Assembly: GCA_963555705.1 (NCBI GenBank)
Contig: OY743184.1
Location: 29,606,639-29,670,638, forward strand
DNA from: Ligustrum vulgare
Lineage: Eukaryota > Streptophyta > Magnoliopsida > Lamiales > Oleaceae
DNA: 64,000 nt
Direction of reading: 5' to 3'
Positions 32,991-43,428 of this stretch are shown piece after piece. The notes below the pieces were generated by a model. It was not told where the DNA came from, ran no database searches, and saw only the letters and a program-made list of their open reading frames with translations. Every line of letters begins with the position of its first letter. The stretch's first letter is position 1. The translations under genes were made by a program, and so were the position numbers.

Positions 32991-34211
32991 TGTAACACCC
33001 GAAAATCTCATATGCTAATTTTGGAATTTTGATCCAATTTCTTTCTTGGAAATTACCATTTTGAGTATTAGTGGTGATGCTCATAAGAATAATAGGAGAA
33101 GTTCTCATAAATTGTAATATTGGGGATTAAATTAGCATGAAACAAAGCTATGATTAATATTTGAACTCAATTGGAATAAATTTCATAAGTGGGGAGTATG
33201 CTAAACTTTAGGAAACTCCGGTTTAATTCAATTTTGCTATTAGCATAGGTGTGACTTTACAACCCTCGGGCATAGTGTGTACATGTTACCAACCCTATCT
33301 TATAGTTCACATTGAGATGTGCATATTTATATCAAAATTGAGCACAAATGAGGTAGGGAAGTGTCTCAAAAATCGAGTTGAAATTACATGTACGAAACAG
33401 TAAAATTTCTAAACAATGCTAAAAATTTTCTAAGTATGAAGTTGTAACGACCCGGCTCCCTTGCTGGGGCCTTCTCCGAGTCGTACTCATGGTCTTTCCA
33501 CTCCCCCTTGGTCGTCCTGGTCCTCAAGGACTAGCAGTCTCGTTTCCAAGAAGTGGATTTTTGCCTTCCGCAGGGATCGAACCGTGTACCTAGGGGTTTA
33601 GTACAATGATTCTTAGAATCCTGCTACCATTTGCAGGATTCTAAGAATCATTGTACTAAACCCCTAGGTACACGGTTCGAATCCTGTGGAAGGCAAAAAC
33701 CCACTTCCTGGAAACGAGGCTGGCAGCCCTTGAGGAGCAGGACGACCAGGGGGGAGTGGAAAGACCATGAGTAGATGGCCGGCAGCCCTTGAGGACCGGG
33801 TAAGCTAAAAAAAAAGGCGCCTTTTTGTAACGACCCGGCTCCCTCGTTGGGGTCTTCTCCGAGCCGTACTCATGGTCTTTCCACTCCCCCCTTGGTCGTC
33901 CTGGTCCTCAAGGGCTGTCAGCCTCGTTTCCAAGAAGTGGATTTTTGCCTCCCCAGGAATTTGAACCTTGTACCTAGGGGTTAACTACTAACTTCATGGA
34001 ATCCTTGGTACCATTAGACATGGTCTAATGGTAGCAGGATTCTAAGAATCATTGTACTAATGGTACATGGTTCTAATCCTGCGGAAGGCAAAAATCCATT
34101 TCCTGGAAACGAGGCTGCCAGCCATTGAGGAGTAGGACGACCATGGGGGAGTGAAAAGACTATGAGTAGACGGCCGGAAGCCCTTGAGGACCGGGTACGC
34201 TACAAAAAAAA

Positions 34212-34343
34212 GGATTCGAGCCATGTACCTAGGGGTTTAGTACAATGATTCTTAGAATCCTGCTACCATTAGACCACGTGGTCTAATGGTAGCAGGATTC
34301 TAAGAATCATTGTACTAAACCCCTAGGTACATGGTTCGAATCC
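34212..34343. repeat. Near-perfect 66-bp-arm palindrome (two head-to-head tRNA-like sequences)
   Basis: Arms 34212-34277 and 34278-34343 are reverse complements over 66 bp with one mismatch (GGCTCGAATCC against GGTTCGAATCC), with no spacer between them. Each arm has a B-box-like 11-mer at its outer end and an A-box-like 11-mer at the centre. Confidence 0.9.
34279..34343 (+). other. tRNA-like Pol III promoter (A box and B box)
   Basis: TGGTCTAATGG (34279-34289) fits the A-box consensus and GGTTCGAATCC (34333-34343) matches the B box exactly. Start-to-start spacing is 54 bp, within the range for tRNAs with a long variable arm. The region between does not fold into a clean cloverleaf and no acceptor stem is evident, so this is a tRNA-derived promoter rather than a tRNA gene. 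Confidence 0.6.
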
Positions 34344-34821
34344 TGCGGAAGGCAAAAATCCACTTCCTGGAAACGAGGCTGCCGCCCTTGAGTAGCAGGA
34401 CAATCAGGGGGGAGTGGAAAGACTATGAGTAGACGGCCGGAAGCCCTTGAGGACCGGGTACGCTACAGAAGTCATCATCGACCAACCATTTTTGGATGAA
34501 GGAAACGGATTGTAGATAGCTCCATTTTCGTTCCATGTATAGCCTTTGTAAAGCTTTTAGCAAGAACTTTACAACGGTATAAAGAATGGCTTAAATGGAT
34601 AATGTTTCGACCTTCAAATGTGGACCCAAAATCGATAATATTACAAATGGGATCCTAGCCCACTCTTAATAAAAAATGGATTCCATAAATATAAGAGGGT
34701 CATAAATTTATTTTTAACAACGGGAGTGGAATTAATTTAATTCAAGCCCACCTTAAATTAATTGATGTGTTATTTTATGTATATTAGTTCTTTTACTTTC
34801 GTCATTTATAGTTTTTGAATC

Positions 34822-35175
34822 ATGAGTAATCATATGAAGTTGAGAGGCATATTTGATGCCAACAAATTGATCGGACCGAATTTCCTTGACTGGCACCATA
34901 ATCTGAGAATTGTTCTCGGGCATGAGGAAATTGGTTATGTCCTTGAGCACCCATGTCCAAAGTTCCAACTGAAAACTCAACTAAGAAAGAGGTGATTGCT
35001 TACAATAAATACATCGATGACGATAACACTACAACATGCATGATGCTTCCAGCTATGCCACCTAAGTTACAAAAGCAGCATCAGGGTATGGACGCTAAGA
35101 CTATGATATTTCATTTCAAATAGTTGCATGATGAACAATCACATGTGAAAAAGGTATGAGTTTCGAAGCACTATA
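34822..35175 (+). pseudogene. copia-2 Gag, broken
   Basis: From ATG 34822: IFDANKLIGPNFLDWHHNLR, then LGHEEIGYVLEHPC, a clear copia Gag N-terminus. Later MDAKTMIFHFK and a KVxVSKHY phrase follow in shifted frames. It breaks off near 35175; most of Gag C-terminus and protease is missing. No LTR or primer site is found upstream. Confidence 0.75.
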
Positions 35176-35278
35176 GTAGTGCAAAATGACATAAGTATCT
35201 TTAGTCAGTATTCATGTACTGAAGACAATGGCTTTATTGAAAATTTGGTCAATTGGGTAGATTGATGGACCAAGAAAA

Positions 35279-35513
35279 ATGCTATTTTTTCCCGTCATAA
35301 CTAAAAACATAATTTCTATTTCATATTTGGACATTAGTAGTTTTTTTATTGCTGTTATAAACAATTGTTGTTTGCTTTATTATAATAAGTATTTTATGGT
35401 TGTGAAAAATTACGAAAATGATATTAATATACTAGATACCGAATCTTCTATTTTGGGTATAGAAAACAAAAGGCATAAAAAGGATAATCCAAATAACACA
35501 TATCTCTGGCATT
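35279..35513 (+). pseudogene. copia-2 GAG-pre-integrase domain
   Basis: FPVITKNIISISYLDISSFF through NNTYLWHC: the domain that precedes integrase in copia polyproteins and includes the first zinc-binding histidine region. It is cut by the solo LTR at 35519 and continues at 36949 (RLGKSNDKRLSK). Confidence 0.8.
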
Positions 35514-35518
35514 GTAAA

Positions 35519-36943
35519 TGATACATGTCGCGATGAACCAAAATTAAATTCAAATTCCTCGTTCACTATTACTAAGAATGTAGTAATGGAAGTAAGGGTC
35601 GATCCTACGAGGAACGAAAACCAAAATAGTTGTTCTATCAATTAGAGTAGAGTGGGGGATTTTTTTTGTTTGAATTTGCTTAAATGTAAACTATGCATAA
35701 AAAGAAACAATTAAATGTGATTATAGAATTAATATGAGAGGAAATCTTGTTCTCGGGTTTGTTCGTGTCCTCAATCAATGTTATACCTTCCTATGTAACG
35801 CACTTCTATTCCTAATTCAATTTATCAATCTTAGACAATCAACAAATTCTGATTACCACAATTCTTCCTTATATAAATTAAATCAAAACAAGCTCTTTGA
35901 TTGAATTCTAACCAATGGGTAACCCTAAACAAGCTCTTAGGATTTAACGCAAGGCTAGTGTGAAAATGAGAAGAATTAGATTGAATTCGGTTGTTAATTT
36001 CACAAGCTCAAATTAATCAATCCAAGTCGAATTATTGTTGAACTTGCGCGAGATTTATTTGCTACCAAAAGTCAAGATTCAATTACAATTACATATCAAA
36101 GATCTAAACTTAGCATATACATGAATTTAGATATTAAACAATTTAATTGGCCAAATAAAATTTATTAATCAACTAAACTCGATCAAACATTCGAAACTCA
36201 ATAATTCGACATTTGAAATAAGGAAATAGATGCATGCTACTTGTTTCTAGGAAAAGGAAATAACATAATTAAATTGACACAATGCCCCCTTGAACAAAAT
36301 AGGGAATTTAGCCCAGCATGATTGTGGTGGATTCTTCAAGTTGATTCATGGATTCGCCTTGTTGTCGATGATCTTGTGCTTGAAAATCTCTCAAGAATGT
36401 TTTCACTTTTGCCCTCAATTTCCAGCCTCCTTTATGTCATGAATTTTCTCTTTTTAAGCCTCCAAAAACATGCCCTAGGGTTCCCAAGAAGATATACCAA
36501 AAATAGACTCCTAAATAAGTTAGGAAAATATTCTTCGGGAAGGTTGTGGCCTTAACTCTGTCATTTACGGTCGTAAATGGAATTATGGAAATTTTTGGTT
36601 TTTAGAAGTTACAACCATAACTCTGGACATTACGACCGTAAGTGGACTTCTGGACAACTTGAGATTTTGAGAGTTACGGCCGTAATGGAACTTCTGTAGA
36701 TTTCATACTTGTCTTGGTAGAATTTCACAACCGTAATTATGGAACTTACGGTCGTAACCAATTTTTCACTCTTGGTCCCCAATCTTCATTTTTAAGTACT
36801 TTTTGGTCATTTTTCCTCTTTTCTCGTCCTTTGTAATCCTACACAACACAATACACAACATTAAACAATACTTAAATGGAATTAAACCAATAACAAAATA
36901 TGACCATAAGTGAACTAAATAAGTGCTAATAAAGCACTTATTA
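35519..36943. mobile_element. Solo LTR (1,425 bp) in copia-2
   Basis: Starts TGATACATGTCGCG and ends AGCACTTATTA (a degenerate CA end). It is flanked by GTAAA (35514-35518) and GTAGA (36944-36948), a 5-bp target duplication with one mismatch; removing it restores the collinear copia frame. Typical Athila/Tat-style LTR phrases ('GGGTCGATCC', 'AGTGCTAATAAAGCACTTA'). It contains a TTACGGCCGTAA palindrome cluster at 36562-36757. Confidence 0.75.
36562..36757. promoter_or_regulatory. TTACGGCCGTAA-type palindrome cluster in the solo LTR
   Basis: CATTTACGGTCGTAAATG (36562-36579), CATTACGACCGTAAG (near 36629-36643), perfect TTACGGCCGTAA (36674-36685), a half site CAACCGTAA (near 36728), and TTACGGTCGTAA (36746-36757). 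Five sites in under 200 bp. Unrelated in sequence to, but built like, the clusters in other LTR families here. Confidence 0.75.
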
Positions 36944-36948
36944 GTAGA

Positions 36949-37094
36949 CTAGGTAAATCAAATGACAAACGACTTTCTAAATCTCATAGAGATTGATATT
37001 TGGGATCAAATGATTTTGAAACATTTGACCAATCTAAGTCATGTCGTTAGCGAAAATGACCAAGTTCCCTTTACTGAGAAATGAGAAAGGTAAA
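36949..37094 (+). pseudogene. copia-2 integrase zinc-binding part
   Basis: RLGKSNDKRLSKSHRD followed by YLGSNDFETFDQSKSC and TKFPFTEK-like phrases match the region between the GAG-pre-integrase and integrase core of copia. It is interrupted by Athila-2 at 37100. Confidence 0.75.
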
Positions 37095-37099
37095 AAACT

Positions 37100-38532
37100 T
37101 GTTCACATTATTTTGCAACGCAAAATATAGCCACAAGTGCATGGATCGTAAAAAGTAATAGAGTGGACCTAAGAGTTTGTATTATCGTTCCAATGAGGAT
37201 TGCTATAAATTACCAAAATATTTTAGTTCTAAACCTTATTTAAACAAACAAATGTTGTTTGATATTTTAAACTAAACTAAGAAAATAAGCTAAGTAAACA
37301 AGTCACGAGATTGTTCTATTTTAAAAACGATTGTAAAATAGTTGGGATTGACTATTTCACCTAGCCAATTAAATTAACTCAAACTCTTGTTTTATTTCCT
37401 AAATATGCATTTAGTCGAATTCACTAATGTATATTGAAATTCCCCTCTCGATTTTAAATCAATTCTACCTAAATAAGTCAACTATGTATCTCTACAAAAG
37501 GTCCAAATTATTCCTTATCTAAATGCATAGAACACAAGAATTCACACATGACCGCAATAATAACAAAAGTATATCTCTATCTTTTGTTCAATTATCGAAT
37601 TTTATTCCTAAATCTAGTTTGTTAGCTCACCTCTTGGATTATGAAAACAAACCAAGAAATTATGAATTAGTGACCAATTAACTCATGCATTAAACTGGAA
37701 ATAAAATATATACATGCAACGAATAATTAAAACAACGAAATTTAGAATTAAAATAATAACGCTATGCTACATCGTTCATCCCAACATGAGAATTTAGCTA
37801 CACATTATAATTAAATAACAAAAACAATAAAAATAGGCATTCATTGAAAATAAAATAAAAGAAAGAAAAGCTTACACAAAGATTCAATTCTTCGTATAAT
37901 ATTCAAGTCGCGCCCTTTGCTTTACTTCAATCTTCCAAGAACTTAACATTGAAATCTGAGATTTTAGTTGTTCTTAGTTGAGGCAAAGGTCTTGAATTCG
38001 TGCCTCCCGAGTTGTATATATAGGTTTTGAAACTTGCAAAGAAAAAAGCCCGCTCGAAGCCCAGCCAGATAACCAAGCGATCGCATGGTTTAACTCCAGG
38101 CGATCGCTTGGAGTTCATGTTTAGACATTGCCTCATTTTTTTTAGCACAAGACGATCGCTTGGTTCAGTATGTGGCAATTGCTTGGTTCTATGAGTTCCA
38201 TGAAATTTTTATCTTTCATTCATTTTAAGTTGGTCCTCATCTTTTATTTTCACCTCAAGTCGTCTATCATCTAATTAGAGAAATTTGGTCCTCATACTTC
38301 TGATTTCTTCCAATTAACTCTTTTTACCTTCGGTTGACCTCCTCGACTTCTCATGTGTGCAATTAATATCCATTTATCATTTTTTTGCCTTCAATTCACT
38401 TCAAATGCTTCATTCTTGTTATTTTGGGATTTTTTTGAAATAATAAAAACTAATTAGGCAGTATTTATTCTAAAATGAATATATAATATCCTAGCTTTAG
38501 CATATAAACAAGTGTATAAAATATACTTATCA
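37100..38532 (-). mobile_element. Athila-2 3' LTR
   Basis: Plus strand starts TGTTCACATTATTTTGCAAC and ends ATACTTATCA (1,433 bp). Collinear with 44826-46028. Palindromes CCAGGCGATCGCTTGG and relatives lie at 38071-38162. It bounds Athila-2 on the left, directly against copia-2 integrase. Confidence 0.8.
38071..38180. promoter_or_regulatory. CCAAGCGATCGCTTGG-type palindromes in the Athila-2 LTR
   Basis: AACCAAGCGATCGCATGGTT (38071-38090), CTCCAGGCGATCGCTTGGAG (38094-38113), CAAGACGATCGCTTGG (38147-38162) and a decayed site GGCAATTGCTTGG. The second LTR copy has counterparts at about 45803, 45826-45841 and 45877-45892. Confidence 0.75.
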
Positions 38533-40099
38533 AATACCCTAAAACTAGAATTGTAACAAACTAGAATTAAACTATAAATCAAATATGCAAAATAATTTTT
38601 TTTTTTTTTTGTCAACTTATTTACCATATGCCTCAAAAATCCATATCAACACTACTCTTTAACATAGATTTTGAACAACACAATAAAAATAGTAATAGTT
38701 ATCTCATACTAAACTTTCAAGTGTGTGTGTGTGTGTGTGTGTGTGAGAATAGCCAACTCCAAACGCATACTCCTGCAAGAATGTATCTAAACATAGTGTT
38801 GCTAATGATGCACAAGAAAACCCGAATCTCATGCAGTCAACCTATGATATTTTAATGGTTTTCCTTACAACGCTCATAGATGATCAGAACTTTCTGCTTT
38901 TCTCTCAAATCTAATGTTTCCCTCTATAGTGGTTTCTAAACATTTTTACATTGCATTTTTCTACACAAGATAGTCAAGATTAGAAATAAGCATGCACATC
39001 AAGCCGCTGGTAAGCAATCTCCAATTCTACACCATCAATCTCCAAAGTTTAAATCAACTAAGCATATACTAAGTACTTTTTTTTTATATGGACGAATTTT
39101 TATTTTATTGTCCTTATCTTTTGCCATATTTGTGCAATATTTTTCTTATTTGCTTTCTATGTGACCCCTTTAGTGGGTTTTAGGTAGTAACTCCCAATCA
39201 GACGACTTTACGGCACCAGATTAGAGAACCCCTCAGACTTAATTACCCTATGCACAAAAACGAGAAAGAAAAGTTAAAGATTTGATGTTGTCTTATGTGT
39301 AAGCCCTCTCTCCCTTAAGCTTTCTAATTAATCCATGTAACGAGCTTTGGACTGATAACTCCCAATTCACTTGAATTTAGGGTACCAAGTTTTAACACCC
39401 TTAAAAGCTTAATTTCTCGAGTAAAAAAAGGTTATGAAGAGTGGAATAAGATTTTTATTCTTTCTATTTTATGCTAGTGCTAGCTTATACCCGTTGACCA
39501 AGCCATATAAACTATCAACTTAAGGTGCAAAATCAAGAACCACATACCCTCAATAATCAATTCATGCATATACTAACTTTTCCACCCCTAAACTGTCTCT
39601 TGTGTGATTTGGTTCTAATTTAGGGTTGAGATGTCTAGAGAATTAAGTTTTGGGATTATATAGTCATTCCTTTGTTCAAGTTGCATAAATATGCCCCACA
39701 TATGTCAAACACACTCCTACACAAGTAATAATTTAAAAAAGGCTATGTGCTCAAGAATATGAAAATCTAACATGGATAAATAGTCAATAAAAATCAAGTT
39801 TTCATGTTGTCCATTATTCTAGCTAAAACAAGAAGTTAATCCAAATTATTTCCTAGGCCATAAACATATCAAGAAATTTTTTAAATAATTTTCAAATTAT
39901 TATTTTTTAAATTAATAAAATAATCCCAAAAAAGAATCGTGAATTAAATAGTAATGATTAGTGAGCAGTTATTACATACCAGAATAATGAGATAAGTTTT
40001 AATTACATCACCCCCAAACAAAATATTACATTGCCCTCAATATAAGCATATAGAATATAAGTAAGGAAATGTATAATAAGAGAGTAAAGGGTACTCCCC
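38533..40099. other. Athila-2 3' internal non-coding sequence
   Basis: No coding frame is recognised. It includes a T run near 38598, a (GT)12 microsatellite at 38721-38744, and two degenerate copies of a TAACTCCCAATC phrase near 39187 and 39357. It lies between the extra ORF and the 3' LTR. Confidence 0.5.
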
Positions 40100-41412
40100 G
40101 AAGTGTGTGCATGCAGCTACTGATGTGAGGGGCAGGCTAATTAGCCAGCTGGATCATGGTCCTCTATATGCTCAAGGGTCTCAAGCCTCCCCTAAATGGA
40201 TGTCAGACGTGTATGGACTCGTGTCAACTGAGTGCCGACCTACTCTCATCTGCATCTTGCCTCTAATTGCTGCCTTAGTATATCAGCCTGAATCAGGCCC
40301 TGTATCTACGTTTTGAGCTTGTCCAACCTCCTATGCCGCCGAGCTTGTGTATCAATAATAGCATTTTGTGTTTCAATGATAATATTCTATCTCTAATCCA
40401 TCACATCGAGTTCGGATATAATCTTCCTAAGAAGACTCTTGTCTCCGGGAGGTCCCTGAACATGTACTAGTGTTGTGGATATGGGTGTGCAGGCCTTATT
40501 ATACCCGGCCCTGCTGTATCTGGCTGTTTTGCTGGTGGGTCGTGGGGTCTGCATTGTCTCGAACTCTCTCTAGTCATATGGCTGATAGTGGCGCTCAAAG
40601 GTGCGAACTCCTCATGAGGTATCAACTGTACTCCCTGATCCAAATAGATGGTGCATATCAAGTTTGGGAACATAAGCTGGTGGGTTGAATCCAACTGGGA
40701 TGCTAGTGTGATAATTAATCGAAGGTGTGACATCCCAAGTTAATTTTGCTCCATCGGGCAAGATGGTGGATAAGTTGAGCCCTCTCTTTATTGAAAGCTG
40801 TCCTATGGGAGGTGGGGTCTACATTGTGGCAAATGAGTATGTGTAGGACCCTGATGGTCTCTATAAGATCGCTGTGCTGCCAACGACCCTCCTATGCCAA
40901 CTTCTCTTTCTCCCTCCCATAGAGGAAACTGGTAATCAATCCCATGTCCATGTCAGCTAGGATCTCCTCAATACCATCCCTAGTCAACTCTAGTACTCTC
41001 TCTATCATTGAAGGAGAGAAAGCAATCCACTTACCCCTAACCCATGTCTTATATCGGTACATTGCTCCCTCTTCCTCAATAGCCTAATTGAAATTTTCTA
41101 AGAATTCCTTTACCAATAAAGGATATGCCCTCTGAGGTGTCCCTGCTCTTTTATGCCAACCAACTCTTTCTATCAAATGTGGAAGCTCTGTGTTAGGAAA
41201 GTCATTCACAATTACTTGACGTTCTTACCACTACTTTTTAACTTTCAAAATCGCCTTATAATGTCGCCACTCCTCCTCCTCAATAAAATGTTGTATCCCT
41301 CCTATTTCCCCTGATCATACTCACTATCCGAGCTAGTAACTACATTGCGTCGTTTTGCTAGTACAACTTTCCCTTTTCCCTTTTTAGAAGATGTAGTAGT
41401 AGATTTAGGAGG
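40100..41412 (-). pseudogene. Athila-2 extra ORF beginning MPPK, heavily decayed
   Basis: The frame opens MPPKSTTTSSKKGKGKVVLA at 41412 and soon meets a stop near 41302. Related peptide stretches continue to about 40100 in several frames, including one (40733-40467) reading PPAYVPKLDMHHLF-like and a DTQARR segment. The MPPK-Ser/Lys-rich start parallels the ORF at 9555-10749. It lies where pol or env-like sequence would end, upstream of the 3' LTR. Function unknown. Confidence 0.5.
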
Positions 41413-41810
41413 CATTGTGTCTACAAATAATGAGAAAGAAGATATTAGATTGATAATATAAGTTTCAAAACACAAGAACATTACTAACATACCCAGCTAA
41501 AAGAAAATCTAATGGGCATGAAAAATAATGTATAACTAGTATTTTTCAACCTCAGACACCGCCTCAAAAAAAAAAATTCTTGAAAATGATGACATGAAAT
41601 GGATTTGGGCGATTTTTGAATGATGAAGAAATCATACCTTTTGTAGATTTTCAATGATGTATTTCAATTGAATCAACCACTTGTATTGGGAAAATGATGA
41701 CATGAAATGGACTTGGGCGATTTTTGAATGATGAAGAAAATATGGGTGAAGTGAAAATAGTGAGCTCGGTTACGATTTTTTAATAACCTAATTTCTACGC
41801 ACAGGTAGAG

Positions 41811-41924
41811 CCAAGCGATCGCTTGGTTGGAACCATGGAGATTGCTTGGAGTAATGTATTTTGAAACTGTTTAAATTTTGAATGACTAGGCTTTTGCTTG
41901 GTATTCAACCAAGTGATCGCTTGG
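41811..41924. promoter_or_regulatory. CCAAGCGATCGCTTGG palindromes upstream of the Athila-2 extra ORF
   Basis: A perfect 16-bp palindrome CCAAGCGATCGCTTGG at 41811-41826, a decayed site ATGGAGATTGCTTGG at about 41834, and CCAAGTGATCGCTTGG at 41909-41924. These are the same motif as in the Athila-2 LTRs, 400-500 bp upstream of the MPPK start. Confidence 0.75.
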
Positions 41925-42309
41925 TAATTCTGTTCAGGTCCTGTTTTAGAATTTTTTTTTCGTTTTCAATTCGACTTCCTTTACAACCCCACATGTTTTG
42001 TGATGTTCATGATGAATTTTAACCTATTATACCAAGTATTAACAGTGTGTGTACGTTTTGGATGACAATGATTGCTTAATCTACAAAAAATGCATAAAAT
42101 TCAAAACACACCTAAACATGCATTATAATGAACTATTGTTAAGAAAATCCTACACATGCATACTAAAATGCGATGTTGCAAGGTAAACGTAATAAGAACA
42201 CAAAGGATACATGTATCTATGATAAAAGTGATGAAATAAATACTAAAAGTATAGTAAATAAAATGGAAGAAAATTGGGTTGCCTCCCAATAAACACTCCG
42301 TTTATAGTC

Positions 42310-43044
42310 TTAAGCCAAACATTGCACTTTTTCATGGATGCGTGAAACTCTTAACACCTTGCAGTACTTGCAATTCCTTTCTTTGCACCTCTCCACTCTT
42401 TTTCCCAATTTCTTGAGTTCTTTAGTGTCTTTTGTAGATTTCTTTTGGGGATCGTTTGGCTTGTCCTCCTTGCAGCTCCATCCATTTTCTTTCACAGCTG
42501 TCTCTACTTTGCAACAACTTTCAACTTGAACCTTAGGAACATTTGTGGAGTGATGTGAATCTTGCTCATTCTTCACCCTGAGGATGATTTACCCCTTTTC
42601 AATGTCAACCAGGACTCATCCAGTAGTGAGGAATGGTCTTCCAAAGATGGCTATCCTCTTCCATATCCAGGATCATAAAGTCTGATGGGAAAAAGAATTT
42701 GTCTACTTTGACAAGGACATTCTCAACTATCCAATGTGGATACTGTATATACTTGTTCGCCAACTTTAATGTGACGTTTTCAGGTTTAGGCTCACCCAAA
42801 CCAAGTTTCATGTAAACAGAAAGAGACATTAGTTACCAATTGCCCCTAAATCACAGAAAATATTTTCAAAATTTAAGTCACCAATAATACAAGGGATAGA
42901 GAAATTCCCTAAATCTTTTAGTTTCTGTGGCAACTTGTTTTGAAGAATAGCACTGCATTCTTCAGTCAAAGCTATTATTTCAAATTCCTCTAGCTTCCTC
43001 TTCTTAAACAACATCTCCTTCATGAACTTCATGTACATAGGCAT
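42310..43044 (-). pseudogene. Athila-2 protease region; RT-RNase H-integrase deleted
   Basis: Segments in shifting frames: EFEIIALTEECSAILQNKLP, then LGEPKPENVTLKLANKYI, then IFGRPFLTT near 42625-42645 (retropepsin C-terminal signature), then a Lys-rich linker to 42310. Immediately after, near 42290, comes sequence typical of the region beyond pol. The whole RT, RNase H and integrase block is therefore deleted in this copy, making it non-autonomous. Confidence 0.7.
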
Positions 43045-43428
43045 TTGAGTCAGAGCCTCAAAAAATGGGATGTTGATGTGAAGTTGCTTGAAAATTTCCA
43101 GAAACTTACCAAACTGCTGCTCCAGGTTATGCTTGATTACTCACTGAGGATATGGAATTGGTGGAACATAAGCTTTGACTGAAGGTTGAACTCGAACTTT
43201 TATTCTTCATTTTCTTCAATATTTGGATTTGACCCCTGCTCCTTCTCACTTTTCTATTTCTTGACCACATTTTGCCTCCTGATCATCTTTCTAATTTGCT
43301 TGTTGCTAACTGCCCCATCTGATTTTTCAAATCTTTGATTCATCTTGTTGATTCTGTAACATCTCGTGTTGACTCTTAATCAACTGAATTGTCATGTCCA
43401 TGTTTTCCTCCATAATCGTTTGGATTTG

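Larger units (their letters stand above)
33443..34467. mobile_element. 1,025-bp triple-palindrome element with tRNA-like centres
   Basis: Begins TGTAACGACCCGG and ends CCGGGTACGCTACA, so the tips are inverted repeats as well as TG...CA. It is flanked by GAAGT on both sides (33438-33442, 34468-34472), a 5-bp duplication as made by retroviral-type integrases. Inside are three palindromic units: 33443-33809 (8-nt loop at 33625-33632), 33826-34204 and 34212-34467 (left arm shortened). They are separated by A-rich spacers, the first being AAAAAGGCGCCTTTTT, itself a perfect palindrome. Unit centres carry tRNA-like A and B boxes. It has no ORF. I know no named family with this architecture; foldback, TRIM/SMART-like and SINE-derived origins all remain open. 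Confidence 0.75.
32991..34750 (+). mobile_element. Ty3-type LTR remnant, host of the palindromic element
   Basis: Starts TGTAACACCCG at 32991, a common Ty3 LTR start, and is interrupted at 33442/34468 by the palindromic element. Its far end, before the copia-2 leader near 34750, is not defined. No coding sequence. Confidence 0.4.

Noticed and set aside
33600..34343. True tRNA genes
   Set aside because: A and B boxes fit but no acceptor stem or standard anticodon arm can be formed, and the sequence is embedded in palindromes.
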